From contig NZ_CP139710.1 in the NCBI RefSeq assembly GCF_034377145.1, forward strand, positions 111,245 to 175,244: a stretch of DNA of 64,000 bases. The letters are read 5' to 3'. The notes under the pieces are model-generated. The model was not told the origin of the DNA, ran no database searches, and worked only from the letters and a program-made list of their open reading frames with translations. The translations under genes and the position numbers were made by a program. This stretch comes from Sulfitobacter sp. OXR-159. Its GTDB lineage: Bacteria; Pseudomonadota; Alphaproteobacteria; Rhodobacterales; Rhodobacteraceae. This document shows, one piece after another, positions 42,601 through 53,000 of this stretch (positions are counted from its first letter, which is position 1; every line of letters begins with the position of its first letter).

Positions 42601-43951
42601 GGTATCGTATTCATGCTCACGCTTGTGATCTGGTCGCGCGGCACTATTGCGGGCGGTTTCGCCCAGATTGAGGAACTCGCGTGGATACCGGCCATTGGTG
42701 CCGCTTATCGGTTGGGACTGGACGGGTTGAGCCTGCCGTTGGTGTTGCTCACGTCGTTGCTGTTCTTTTTGTCAGCGATCTACTCGGCGCGGATCAGCGA
42801 TCGTGCGCCAAGCTATGTTGTGTTGATGCTTATGCTCGAAACGGCCGCACTTGGCACGTTTATGGCGCTTGACGGACTGCTGTTTTATGTTTTTTTCGAG
42901 GTCTCGCTGGTAGGCAATGTATTTCATGATCGCCGGATGGGGATATGAAGACCGACAGCGCGCCGCGCTGATGTTCTTTATCTATACGTTGCTGGGGTCG
43001 TTGCCGCTGTTGCTCGCGATTATCGGGTTGTATCTGAGCAGTGGCACCTTCGACATGCGCGTCTGGATCGACATGCCACCTCTGACAGGCATTGCGGCGA
43101 TGCTTGCGCTGATTGCGATGCTGTTTACCTTCGCAGTCAAGATACCGGCCTTTCCGGTGCACACTTGGCTACCTGCCGCACATGTTCAGGCACCCACGGC
43201 GGGCAGCGTGATCCTGGCCGGTGTGATGCTGAAATTCGGCACTTACGGACTGGTACGCTTTGCTTTGCAAATGACGCCTGAGGCATTTGCGCAAGCCGGT
43301 CAGGTAATCCTAGCGGTGGGGGTGGTCAGCGCGCTGTACGGGGCCTTCGCCGCACTGGCACAGTCTGATCTGAAAAAAATGATTGCCTACACGTCGATTA
43401 ACCACATGGGCTATGTCGTGATGGGTGTGGCGGTGGCCGCGCTTACCGTTGATTTGCGTATCCGCACAATTGCATTGGACGGTGCGACTTTGCAGATGGT
43501 CAGCCACGGTCTGGTGACAGGCGCGTTGTTCTTTTTGCTGGGCATGTTGCAGGACCGCGCCCACAGCCGCGATATGAGTGAATTTGGTGGTCTGCTGGGC
43601 CGTGTGCCGTGGTTGGGCTGGTCGTTCATCCTGATGGCGTTCGCTTCACTTGGTTTGCCGGGGTTGGCGCATTTCCCTGCAGAGTTTCAGGTGTTTCTGG
43701 CGACCCTGAATACCGCTCCATGGGCGATCATAGCTATCCTTGCCATCGTGGTAACCGCAGGCCTGTATCTGCGCGCCATCGCCGCCGTGTTCCTTGGCTC
43801 CGAGAACGAGAAATGGCTGGAAATGCGCGATCTAGACCGCAGGGAGAAGCTGGTGATTGTGCCTCTTTTGATTCTGACGGTGCTGGTCGGTGTGGCCCCC
43901 GGCTGGTTGATCGATATGATCCACACAACTATGGCAAGCCTGAGCTTCTGA
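42600..43951 (+). pseudogene. nuoM: NADH-quinone oxidoreductase subunit M, truncated and frameshifted
   Basis: A proton-pumping membrane subunit of complex I. The remaining sequence begins in the second transmembrane helix region (TGIVFMLTLVIWSRG), directly at the DUF1403 break, so about 50-60 N-terminal residues and the start are missing. At about 42919 one extra base shifts the frame: FYVFFEVSLVG continues in the next frame as MYFMIAGWGYEDRQRAALMFF. After this the sequence is intact, with the typical FAVKIPAFPVHTWLPAAHVQAP and SDLKKMIAYTSINHMG blocks holding the conserved Lys residues. No functional protein is expected, though translation could restart at the ATG at 42917. Confidence 0.85.
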
Positions 43952-45315
43952 TGGGGCGCGAACTTTCTTTTCTGATCCCTGAGCTTTTGCTGGCATCTGT
44001 GGCCATGTTGATGATCGTGGCCGAGATGGCGCGCGCGGCGCGGCTGGTTCTGGTCCTCGGGCTGGCGGGGCTGACGGCGGCAACGCTGCTGACATTGCCG
44101 GTCCTGCACGCCGACACAACCGTGTTCAGCGGCACTTACCGGATCGACCTGATTTCGGGCTGGGCCAAGCTGATCCTGCTGCCTGGCACAGCGTTGGCGC
44201 TGTTGATGGCGCGCGCCGAAATCGCCGGACAGGAGCGCGAGGGCAGCGTCTATGCGCTGATCTGCCTTGTTACTCTTGGGGCGCTGACGCTGTCCGGTGG
44301 CGGCGACACAATGCTGCTTGTATTGGGTGTGGTACTGACGGGCTTAGGCTCTTTTGCGCTGGTGGCTTTCCCGCGCGATGATGCGGCGACAGAGGCCGCG
44401 ATGAAATATCTTGTTTTCGGGGCTGTCACCGGATCCGTGATGATCTACGGGCTGAGCTTTTGGTTCGGGGGCGTGGGATCGACGCTGTTCTCGGACCTCG
44501 CGGCGCTGGAGGACAAGCCGCTGATCGCCATTGCGGGCCTGGTCGCAGTGATCATCGGCCTCGGCTACAAAGCTGGGCTTGTGCCGTTTCACTTCTGGGC
44601 ACCTGACGCCTATGACGGGGCGCCGGTTTCCATTGCCGCCTACCTGTCGGTTATCACCAAGCTCGCGGCAATCTTTGCCTTTGCGCAGGTGCTGCGCGAC
44701 ATGCCCGTCGGCAGCGCTTGGCCACTGGTGATCGCAATGATCGCAGCGATCACAATGACCTATGGCTATCTGACAGCGTTGGTACAGACCAATCTGGTGC
44801 GGCTGATCGCTTATTCTTCGATCGCCCAATCTGGGTATTTCTTGCTCGGCATTGTGGCACTCGGCGCCAGCCCACTTGCGGTCCCGGGGATTATCATCAT
44901 GGGTGCCGCATATGTCGCAATGAACCTGGGTGCTTTTGCCATTGTGATGATAGCTGGACGCACCCTTGTCGACATGCGCGGTTTTGGCCGCAATCGACCA
45001 ATTATGGGGCTGTCGATGGTGATATTCCTTCTGTCGCTCACCGGCATCCCGCCGCTGTTTGGATTTGTCGGCAAAGTCTATCTGTTCACCTCTGCAGTTG
45101 AGGCAGGGTTCCTTTGGCTTGCGGTGATCGGCATCCTGAATTCCGTGCTGGCGCTTGGTGTTTATCTGCGCATCGTGGTGCCGATGTATCAGACCGCAAG
45201 CTCAAAAACCGGCATGGACACCCCGTCACCACACGCCCTGCTTGTTGTCGTGGCGACGGTCACTGTCCTGATTACCCTGTCTATGGGGGCATTTGCGGGG
45301 CTGTTGCCCAGTTGA
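43951..45315 (+). CDS. nuoN: NADH-quinone oxidoreductase subunit N
   Basis: A 454-aa antiporter-like subunit of respiratory complex I with about 14 membrane helices. Family marks are YLVFGAVTGSVMIYGLSFWFG, the lysine-bearing GYKAGLVPFHFWAPDAYDGAP segment and TNLVRLIAYSSIAQSGY. The start ATG shares a base with the nuoM stop (TGATG), the normal nuoM-nuoN junction. The gene itself is full length, but its partner genes are missing and nuoM is broken, so it is probably a carried-over chromosomal fragment rather than a working part of a plasmid complex I. Confidence 0.93.
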   Translation: MGRELSFLIPELLLASVAMLMIVAEMARAARLVLVLGLAGLTAATLLTLPVLHADTTVFSGTYRIDLISGWAKLILLPGTALALLMARAEIAGQEREGSVYALICLVTLGALTLSGGGDTMLLVLGVVLTGLGSFALVAFPRDDAATEAAMKYLVFGAVTGSVMIYGLSFWFGGVGSTLFSDLAALEDKPLIAIAGLVAVIIGLGYKAGLVPFHFWAPDAYDGAPVSIAAYLSVITKLAAIFAFAQVLRDMPVGSAWPLVIAMIAAITMTYGYLTALVQTNLVRLIAYSSIAQSGYFLLGIVALGASPLAVPGIIIMGAAYVAMNLGAFAIVMIAGRTLVDMRGFGRNRPIMGLSMVIFLLSLTGIPPLFGFVGKVYLFTSAVEAGFLWLAVIGILNSVLALGVYLRIVVPMYQTASSKTGMDTPSPHALLVVVATVTVLITLSMGAFAGLLPS

Positions 45316-45379
45316 TCGCAAACCTTCAATGTGGTTCATGCATAACCGACATGGATCATCAAATTTTGACAGCGCAACG

Positions 45380-45419
45380 CAAAGCGCCGCGTCCAGCAAA
45401 AGCCGGATACGGCGCTTTG
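45380..45419. terminator. Bidirectional terminator between nuoN and the porin gene
   Basis: CAAAGCGCCGCGTCC and GGATACGGCGCTTTG pair at 13 of 15 positions around a 10-base loop, between the two convergent genes. Confidence 0.75.
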
Positions 45420-45434
45420 TCCGTCTTGGAAAAC

Positions 45435-46079
45435 TTAGCGCAGGCTGAATTCGGTGGTCAGCGATACAATCAACAATCCGTCACTGATACTGGTGTCATG
45501 CCATGACGCGTCAATGCCAAAGTTATCGGAGATCGCATAGCTGCCACCGACACTCCAGTAGTCGTGTCCCCCATTGCTGATCGTGCCGTAGTTGGCTGAA
45601 GCACCAAATTTGTCATCGAATGCGTAGTCGATCGAGACGCTTGAATTAACGTAATCCGCAACGGGGTCATGCGCAAACCGAAGGCCGACATCCAGCGGAT
45701 CCAGTACGGAGTACCCCAATGACAGGATGACCTCTCCGCAGCAGTCATTGCTCGGGTTGCGATAATAGTATCGGGTATATCCCAGATCGTAGTTGAACTT
45801 GCCGACTTCATTGCGATAGCCCAGATAGAGGTCCACCTCAACAGAACTGCCAACAATTGATCTGGCAGTGTTTGACGCCCAGACGCCTGCATAAAAACCT
45901 TCGTACTCGGCCTCCGCCCAAGGCTGGAACGCCGCGCCGGTAGTCTGTTCAATGCCGTTGAAAACATATCGGCTGGTGAGGGTTGCGCCTGCGGACAGAC
46001 TTAATTCCTGAGCCATTGTCACGCCGGGTAAGCCCAGACCGATGACGACGGCGGAAGTCGCAAAAATAGATCGCATCAT
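45435..46079 (-). CDS. TorF-like putative porin (Gcw_chp family)
   Basis: A 214-aa outer-membrane protein. It starts with a signal peptide (MMRSIFATSAVVIGLGLPG, cleavage after TMA-Q). The mature part is made of alternating amphipathic strands with aromatic ends (SAGATLTSRYVFNGIEQT, VEVDLYLGYRN, YDLGYTRYYYRN) and ends in a strand finishing with the F/R type C terminus (TTEFSLR). The start SRYVFxGxxQ is a mark of the TorF/Gcw_chp family. The family forms small beta-barrels of unknown substrate. Convergent with nuoN across a terminator. Confidence 0.82.
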   Translation of the reverse strand: MMRSIFATSAVVIGLGLPGVTMAQELSLSAGATLTSRYVFNGIEQTTGAAFQPWAEAEYEGFYAGVWASNTARSIVGSSVEVDLYLGYRNEVGKFNYDLGYTRYYYRNPSNDCCGEVILSLGYSVLDPLDVGLRFAHDPVADYVNSSVSIDYAFDDKFGASANYGTISNGGHDYWSVGGSYAISDNFGIDASWHDTSISDGLLIVSLTTEFSLR

Positions 46080-46299
46080 TTTTCCTTACTGGAAGATTTT
46101 CCTGCTGCACTGTAACGACGAAAATCCGCCCGCCGGAAGCAGGGCGCCCGCATTTTTGTAACACCTGATTCAATTTTGAACACCGTTACGGGTCGTTGCC
46201 CAAAATTGACGCGAAAAAAAACGGGCAACGATTATTCCACTGTAACGAAGTGGCGCTTATGGCGTCTGATATATGTACCCTTAGTGTCAGGAGGCCCAA

Positions 46300-46464
46300 A
46301 TAGACCAGACAACAACCAAAACCGAACCATCTGAAGTTGAAACCGCCAAAGGCGGAGGATGCTGCGGTGGAAACAAGGCCAGCCAGGTTGCAGATGCCCC
46401 AGCGGCATCACAGGCATCCGTCAAAACACCTGCTGCAAAATCCGGTGGCTGCTGTTGTAGCTAG
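46300..46464 (+). CDS. Small Cys-rich protein, start codon ATA or start lost
   Basis: An open frame of 54 codons with a Cys-rich pattern: GGGCCGGNK in the middle and GGCCCS at the very end, otherwise rich in Ala, Thr, Lys and Glu. Such short proteins with CC motifs are probably metal binding. AGGAGG lies six to eight bases before the ATA codon, where a start codon is expected; no ATG, GTG or TTG is in frame after the upstream stop. Either ATA is used as a rare start or the start was lost by one base change. A strong terminator follows, then the permease gene, so it is its own short transcript. Confidence 0.5.
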   Translation: MDQTTTKTEPSEVETAKGGGCCGGNKASQVADAPAASQASVKTPAAKSGGCCCS

Positions 46465-46510
46465 ACCATCTCGGCGCCAGCATCAGGTAACGATGTCCGA
46501 AAAAACCAAA

Positions 46511-46577
46511 GCCGGTCCGTGCGCGGCAGATGTGCATCGTGATGCATATGTCGTGCACGGACCGGCATGATTTTTTT
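46511..46577 (+). terminator. Strong rho-independent terminator
   Basis: GCCGGTCCGTGC and GCACGGACCGGC are perfect 12-bp arms; the 32 bases between them contain a further small hairpin (ATGTGCAT/ATGCATAT). A run of seven T follows. It ends the Cys-rich gene transcript. Confidence 0.85.
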
Positions 46578-46791
46578 GGTAGCTCTTGCTCTGGATCGCC
46601 CCAAATCCCTGAGACACAGTCCAGCTCAGACCTTCACTTCCCAGCTCACTTATCTATACTGTAAACAACGAGATATGCTTGGTGCGGACGCCCAATCCTT
46701 TGTTGAGCGACAAGCGCGATTACCGGATCGCGCCGCCGGATCGTCCGCCCATTGCAAAACCCGCAACAAATCGAAAATGAAGGCGTTCTAA

Positions 46792-48117
46792 ATGGATCAT
46801 CAACACGGCGGCGACACTGAAAATAAAGGCTCCATCAGCCTAAGCGGCGGGGTGGCGATGGGCACCGGCGTGATGATCGGAGCCGGTATTTTCGCGCTGA
46901 CAGGTCAGATCGCGCAGCTGGCCGGACCGCTCTTTCCATTGGCGTTTGTCGTGGGCGGGATCATCACAAGTTTCAGTGCATACAGCTACGTAAAGATGTC
47001 GAATGCGTTTCCGTCTTCGGGTGGCATCGCGATGATCCTGCAAAAGGCATACGGACCGGGTGCAATTGCCGCAGCGGCGGCGCTGTTGATGGCGCTGTCA
47101 ATGGTGATCTCCGAAAGCCTCGTTGCGCGAACCTTTGCGACTTATGTCTTGCGACCCTTCGACATAACTGGTGGTCCGCTGGTGCCGATCCTTGCCGTTG
47201 GGGTGATCCTTTTTGCCTTTCTCGTCAATATCGCCGGTAGCCGATCGGTTGGACTGCTCTCGCTGATTATGGCGGTGCTCAAGATTGGCGGTATCGCGTT
47301 GTTCGGCATAGCAGCACTTTGGGCAAGCGGGTTTCAATTCGCCGCGGCGAGCACGGCGTCTGGCGGATTTGATATCACCGGCTTTATAGCATCCGTGGCC
47401 CTTGCCATTCTGGCGTTCAAGGGGTTCACCACGATCACCAACAGCGGCGGCGAGATCATCAATCCGCACCGCAATGTTGGCCGCACGATCATTATCTCGA
47501 TCACGATCTGTGTTGTTGTCTATCTGATTGTGGCCTTTGCGGTCGGATCAAGCCTGACGATAGACCAGATTATCGCGGCCAAAGACTATTCATTGGCTGA
47601 GGCCGCCGCACCCGCACTTGGCAACGCGGGGTTCTATTTTACCGTCGTGCTGGCGGCTGTTGCGACGGCGTCTGGTGTTCTTGCCAGTGTCTTTGCGGTG
47701 TCGCGGATGCTGGCCATGCTCACCGATATGAACATGATCCCGCACCGGCATTTCGGGATGTCGGGACCTATCCGCAGTCACACGCTGGTCTATACGGTGG
47801 TGATCGCCTCTATCCTTGCGGTGTTTTTTGATCTGACCCGGATCGCGTCATTGGGGGCTTTCTTTTATCTGATCATGGACATGATCGTCCATTGGGGCGT
47901 CTTGCGCTTCATGCGAAAAGAGGTTGAAGCGAAAGCATTTGTCATCGTCTTGGCCTTGTTGTTTGACGCTGTGGTGCTGGTGGCCTTTACAGCTATGAAG
48001 CTGCAATCCGATCCGCTCATTGTTGTGTACGCTGTGATTGCGATCACATCAGTCTTTGTGTTCCAACGGATTTATCTGTCGCGCTGGACTGCACCACGAC
48101 CCAGCGAAGACCACTGA
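46792..48117 (+). CDS. APC-family amino acid permease
   Basis: A 441-aa membrane protein with about 12 helices. The N-terminal GTGVMIGAGIFALTGQIAQLAG is the substrate-binding motif of the amino acid/polyamine/organocation family (helix 1 GxG). FKGFTTITNSGGEIINPHRNVGRTIIISI is the characteristic helix 6 to 7 region with the conserved E and R. A short His-rich N terminus (MDHQHGGD) is unusual. The substrate is not predictable. The about 220 bp upstream hold no better gene, only a weak open frame. It ends 69 bp inside the oppositely directed K+ channel gene. Confidence 0.85.
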   Translation: MDHQHGGDTENKGSISLSGGVAMGTGVMIGAGIFALTGQIAQLAGPLFPLAFVVGGIITSFSAYSYVKMSNAFPSSGGIAMILQKAYGPGAIAAAAALLMALSMVISESLVARTFATYVLRPFDITGGPLVPILAVGVILFAFLVNIAGSRSVGLLSLIMAVLKIGGIALFGIAALWASGFQFAAASTASGGFDITGFIASVALAILAFKGFTTITNSGGEIINPHRNVGRTIIISITICVVVYLIVAFAVGSSLTIDQIIAAKDYSLAEAAAPALGNAGFYFTVVLAAVATASGVLASVFAVSRMLAMLTDMNMIPHRHFGMSGPIRSHTLVYTVVIASILAVFFDLTRIASLGAFFYLIMDMIVHWGVLRFMRKEVEAKAFVIVLALLFDAVVLVAFTAMKLQSDPLIVVYAVIAITSVFVFQRIYLSRWTAPRPSEDH

Positions 48118-48645
48118 AACACTTCTCGAAAGTGCTATAGCCCTCCTGAAAAAGGCGCGTCCGGCTAGCAGGTGTCGGGTATGCCCTTTTTCATTTTTTC
48201 GGTTTGTCAGGCTCGGCGCAGGGGGGCCAATCCCAAAGCCGTTCATCATCGCGAAAAGATATGCACCTGACCACGCGATCAGCAACAGTCCGGTCAAGGC
48301 CTCGACGCCCGTCAGAAGACGCAGGTGATCTGTCGGGAAAATATCGCCAAGACCAAGGGACGTATAGCTGACGACGGAAAAATAAAAATAATCCAGAACG
48401 GTATCAACGCTCTCACCGGAAAAGCCGCCGATGCTCAAAAGCTGGTGACCGACGCCAAACATGCCTGCAAAGACAACTATTCCGGCGAAATGCGCGAAAA
48501 ACAGGATCAGTACGGCCATCATGACACGATTGAACGGCTCCAAAGGTATCTTTGCCATGCCAACCGATACCCACCGCATGACCGCAAGATGTATCCAACT
48601 ACTCGAAACGATGGCGATAACTGCAAGAATTAGTGAAAAAAGCAA
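48049..48645 (-). CDS. Two-helix potassium channel (Ion_trans_2-like)
   Basis: A 198-aa protein. The selectivity filter region reads SYTSLGLGDIFPTDHLRLL, a TSLGLGD variant of TVGYGD, followed by the pore-lining helix LTGVEALTGLLLIAWSGAYLF; helices LLFSLILAVIAIVSSSW and MMAVLILFFAHFAGIVVF precede it. The start proposed is a TTG with AGGAG nine bases upstream; the open frame continues further upstream but is Arg-rich and unlike protein. The C-terminal about 25 residues overlap the permease gene on the other strand and may be an extension due to a lost stop codon. It would pass K+ through the inner membrane as a tetramer. Confidence 0.72.
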   Translation of the reverse strand: MLFSLILAVIAIVSSSWIHLAVMRWVSVGMAKIPLEPFNRVMMAVLILFFAHFAGIVVFAGMFGVGHQLLSIGGFSGESVDTVLDYFYFSVVSYTSLGLGDIFPTDHLRLLTGVEALTGLLLIAWSGAYLFAMMNGFGIGPPAPSLTNRKNEKGHTRHLLAGRAFFRRAIALSRSVSVVFAGSWCSPARQINPLEHKD

Positions 48646-49315
48646 AGAGACGCTCCTGATTGGATGAACTTGCCAGTATCCAAAAGTAGCCGTATCAGGT
48701 CGGCTTCTTGCGCGCGCTGATCGCGGTGCCAAAGCTCTGAAGTCCGCCGTCACCACGAACAATCCCGCGCGGTTGCGCCGGGTGGATTTGACCTTGCATC
48801 TCTTGGCAGCGCTGGAGATCGGGAATCTGGGGTCGCTCACATCTGGGAACGGGCGCGAAAGGTTGATGGCACTTGCCGCGGTTGGTGTCGGCGTGACCCG
48901 TCCCATTGTGGGCGCTACCCTCATTCTGAGAGGAAACTATTGGGCGGTTCGGGGGTTACGCCGCGCCTTTCCGCAGCATGGTCGGGTGATTGAACGGATG
49001 CGTGCTCTGTCGAATGACCTCGACCAGCGGCTTCCGGGACGGCGGGAAACAGAACATCTGCCGGAACAGGAAGAACATAGAACGAGCAAGTCGAGAGCGT
49101 CAGAAAGCGCTCTACGAGCAGCCCGGCAGGCCATCTCCGAGCTTGGATCTGGGGCAGATCGTCAAGCGCTTCTGGCGCGGGCCGATGCAATTTGGAGGTG
49201 CTCAGATGCGGTCAAATCCTGAAGCACCGGGCCTGTGGATATACTGCAATTAAGGGTACAAAAATGCCCAAAATGACCCTGAATCCGCAGATTCTGATTA
49301 ATTAGGGTACAGTGA
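48646..49315. other. No confidently recognised gene
   Basis: One plus-strand frame (from about 48773) stays open for 149 codons with segments such as RVDLTLHLLAALEIGNLGSLT and RETEHLPEQEEHRTSKSRASE, but there is no ribosome binding site and no family was recognised. The right end contains two AGGGTACA copies 50 bp apart shortly before DUF1403 resumes. This is the distal side of the inserted 6.7 kb. Confidence 0.35.
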
Positions 49316-49459
49316 CAGTTGTCACCACTTGTTCGCGGCACGTCGATCTCCATGACAGATCGTGCCGCGCGGCGGTTCTGCGACCGGCTGGTCGAGCTGG
49401 GCGTGGCGCGAGAACTGACCGGGCGGCCTACTTTCCGGCTCTATGGGATCGCGCCATGA
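49316..49459 (+). pseudogene. DUF1403, C-terminal fragment (right copy, split gene)
   Basis: After a stop at 49313 the frame reads to MTDRAARRFCDRLVELG, then VARELTGRPTFRLYGIAP, matching the last 30 residues of the left DUF1403 protein (DRAARRLCDRLVALG...). The stop TGA overlaps the scpB start (ATGA), the expected operon junction. The middle of the gene is missing, together with about 220 codons. Confidence 0.82.
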
Positions 49460-50070
49460 CGACGGCAACGAGGAAACGGCAACCGGCGGATGAAAGCGGC
49501 GCCGTTTTTGACCGCGAGCTCGAGGACCTGCCGCAGGAGTTGCGCTGGCGCGAATGGATGGGCCGGGTCGAAGCGGTGCTCTTCGCCAGTGCCTCACCGG
49601 TAAGTCGCGAAGATCTGGCCCGCGTGGTGGGGCAGGGGGCCTCCGTGGAGATGCTGATCGAGGACATCCAGGCCGAGCTGACGGGTCGTCCTTACGAACT
49701 GGCCCAAGTGGCTGGCGGTTGGATGTTCCGCACGCGACCGCAGTTTGCCGATGCGATCAAGACCACCGCCGACCTTGGTGACCAGTCCCTCGCCTTTACC
49801 GAGATGGAGATGGGGGTGCTCTGCGCCATTGCCTATCACCAGCCGATCGACCGCGCCGGGCTGGCCGACATCTTCGGCAAGGAGGTCAGTCGCGATCTTC
49901 TGGCCCGGCTGCGGTACAAGGACTTGATCGCCAGCGGGCCCCGGTCGCCGCGGCCCGGGGCGCCGCATACCTTCGTGACGACGGAGACGTTTCTGGTGAC
50001 GTTCGATCTGCAGAGCCTGCGGGATCTGCCGGAATTGGAAATTGTCGAGCCGTCCAATCTTGCTGATTAG
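49456..50070 (+). CDS. scpB: ScpB-like protein, right copy
   Basis: A 204-aa ScpB-family protein, full length. The two winged helices are visible (RVEAVLFASASPVSREDLARVVG to GGWMFRTRP; MGVLCAIAYHQPIDRAGLADIFGKEVSRDLLARL to APHTFVTTETFLVTFDL). By eye about two thirds of positions agree with the left copy, so the two pairs separated long before the transposon arms were duplicated. Its partner DUF1403 is broken and its promoter is now 7 kb away, so expression is uncertain. The 3' end overlaps the helicase gene on the other strand by 4 bp. Confidence 0.87.
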   Translation: MTTATRKRQPADESGAVFDRELEDLPQELRWREWMGRVEAVLFASASPVSREDLARVVGQGASVEMLIEDIQAELTGRPYELAQVAGGWMFRTRPQFADAIKTTADLGDQSLAFTEMEMGVLCAIAYHQPIDRAGLADIFGKEVSRDLLARLRYKDLIASGPRSPRPGAPHTFVTTETFLVTFDLQSLRDLPELEIVEPSNLAD

Positions 50071-53000
50071 ATGAGGTCGTCCAGATCTCTATTGTTTAGT
50101 TCGCTATCAGAAGCGGACTCCACGCGTGCTTCCAATGCCTCTTGAGATTCACTAACCGCAGCCGGTTTGAGATAGGGTACGATTTCTGCGAAATGTCGAT
50201 GGACTTCACGCCGCGACCATTTGGCTGACCACATAAGTGACCCAAACGCGGCCATCTCAGCATTTGAAAATCCCCGCCTTACGCAACGATTGGCAAACAC
50301 CATCGCTGTACACGGTTCTGTCTTTTCCGCCGAATGCACGTTGACATGACCCTGAAGGATTTGAAGCGGCGCCCCCATGAGATGGGCGAGATCAGGAACA
50401 AGTCTAATCACGAACTTTCGAGCACTCGTAGAGCGCTTCTTGTCGCGTGTTTTGTCAGAAAGCCGCTTTTGAATTTTCTTGAGCGGCGCACCGTTCATCC
50501 AGTCCTTCAAGGCCGCGCGAAGCTTCGGAAGTGAGTAGGATGCACGCGATTGATCATCCTTTAGCTTCTTGATTTCCGTTCCGAAGAGATACTCCAGGGT
50601 CTCCAACTTGACCAAGCGAACCAGGTACTCCGGTTTAACCATCAGCCACTCGAACACCCAATCGCACAAGCTTTCGACGGTTTTGAAGTTTCTAAAACCG
50701 TGCTTGCTGAGAGCCTTTGACATGTCGTCCAGAATATCCTCCGGCAGCCCCAACATGGATGCGGTGTTGCGCAAAGACAATTGCTCAACGGCTAGGTCTC
50801 CATCATCGCTCTTCAGAAGTGAAAGTGCTGCGGCAGTTCTGCTTTCAACCCAGTCTTCGTCCGCATCTTGACGTTTACGATAAGCCGCGAAGCTCCTCGC
50901 GAGGCCAAGTCGTATGTCAACTTTTCCATCGTCGCCATGATCAGTTTCTGCCAAGCGCGCGACGACGTAACGCTCCAAGTCACCGATTTCAGTTGCGCTA
51001 TTGTGGATACGGTCCATTAGGGCCGTAAATGGATCGTCCAGCACCAAACACTGATCGGTTTGGCCAAATATGTCTCGCAGCCTACTCCATCTTGACCCGA
51101 TCTTGTTCTCAGCATCGTCCAGGCCGACGACCTGTCCGGGGATGACTAGAACGATACCGGTTGCGCTTTCGCCTGCCCGGCCGGCACGACCGGCTGCGTT
51201 TAGCAGGTCCTCTGGGCCCAGGAGGTCTTTTCGACCGGAAGAGGCGTCGAATTGGCTGTCTTCTGCTATGATGACCAAATCGGCAGGCAAGTTCATACCT
51301 TGACCGAGCGTCGGGGTCGCTGCGAGCACGGCCAACGCCCCCTTTCGCTTATACAGCGCCTCCACTAGCTGGCGTTCCTCAGGAAGCAATTGTCCATGGT
51401 GCGTCGCAGCCTGGGATGCCAATTTTCCGCCCACAAGAGTCAAGTACAGCTGATCAGCACCACCCATTTCATCGACGGAAATCTCATACAGACGCTGCTC
51501 AGTTTCAGTCAGTTCGACACTACATTCATCAAGCGCTGCCCCGGCCTTTTCTGATATAGAAAAGGCATTCGGTATGGATTGAGAAAAGACGAGAGTTCGT
51601 AGCCCTGCTCCAGCGGCTGCAGCAGCGACTGAAGATGCAACGACACCGGAGTTGGGCGTCACTTTCCAGAACTTGTTTGTCGAAAGCTGAAGTGTTTCGT
51701 TCAAGAGTGGTACAAGAGCATAGTCGCGGCGAACCTGTGACGCCCATGTCTGCTTCACGCTGAAGAACGCGTTTGGTTTTGCCGTCAGCTTGCGCTTTAC
51801 CGCAGCAGGAACCCCCGCAGTGGAGCTTTTTGCGCGAGCATTCCGCAAGAGTTTTCGCAGGTCAGCAAGTCTCTTTTCATCGTAAACGACGCATCCCCTT
51901 AGTTGCCGGGTTGGTTTCCATGCATTGTCGAGAGCAAGAGAGTTTCTACCTGTCAGCTCCGCCAGCCAACCGCTCAGTTCATATGTGTTCTTCATCATAG
52001 CCGACATCAGGACGATATCGGCGTCCGGTACAACGCGGGTAAACCCCAAGATGCATAGCATCGCGTCGATTGCTCTCCGGTCTCCGTCAGTGCTCGGATG
52101 CATCAGATGACATTCATCGAAGATCAAAAGACCGACGTCATCAAACCGCTCTGGTTCCATATGACTGGTAAGGAGACAGGCTTCTGGAGTCATCACCATG
52201 ACGTCCGGCAACTCGTCGCTATCCCCAGAAAACCCGAATTCGTCCATACGTTCACCGCGAACGGTTGCCCGCGGAAATGCACCGCGCAGGTCCCGTGCTG
52301 TCTGATCAACGAGAGCGTGCGTAGGAGCTAGGAATACCGCCTTGCGCCCGGATAACAAAGTTGCATGAATTTTGAGTTGTGCGGTCGTCGACTTCCCGGC
52401 TCCAGTGGGGAACCCTATCGCAGCAGATGTGCCAATCTTGAGGTACCCTTGGGCGACGGCGTCCTTGTGATTACGCCACAGATACGGGCGCGTCTCGGCA
52501 ACCGTTTTCATGGCCTCGGTCCAACGATCCTCAGGTACGCCATCCGGAGGCGGTAGGTTAACGACGGCGCTTTCCATCAGGGCGGAGCCTGCAGCGATCA
52601 AGAGACTGGCCAAATGGAACGGTCCGGGAAAGACAGCGATTGCACCTTCGGGGAATGTATCCTCCAGATCTGATGCGCCGGCGGCGAGCGACTTTACTTC
52701 AGAGAAGACTGCAATTGGATCGACCATCCCCCTCACTCGACGCCCTTGCAGCACGAAGGCCAAGGCTCGCACACCTCGCAAGAGTCGATAGTAGAGCGCT
52801 GCATTGGCTCGCTCGCCACCGGTACCCGAGACGAGTCGGTCTTGGGGCGGTCGCTTTCGATTCCGAATACGACCAACTTGTCCTTTTGCGAGCATGATCA
52901 AGTGAAGAATCAGTTCCGACTGCAGCCAATCGCCGCTCGGGATGCGGATAGAGTCTGCCACCTCAGCAGCATCAGCCGATGCCCCGGCTACCAAGAACAG

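Noticed and set aside
46567..46791. Short gene directly before the permease
   Set aside because: It begins inside the T run of a terminator with no ribosome binding site and has no protein-like pattern.
48773..49222. 149-codon protein gene
   Set aside because: No ribosome binding site, low complexity of charged residues and no recognised family; noted only as an open region.
49316..50070. One fused DUF1403-ScpB protein
   Set aside because: The DUF1403 frame stops at 49459, overlapping the scpB ATG in another frame; they are separate genes.
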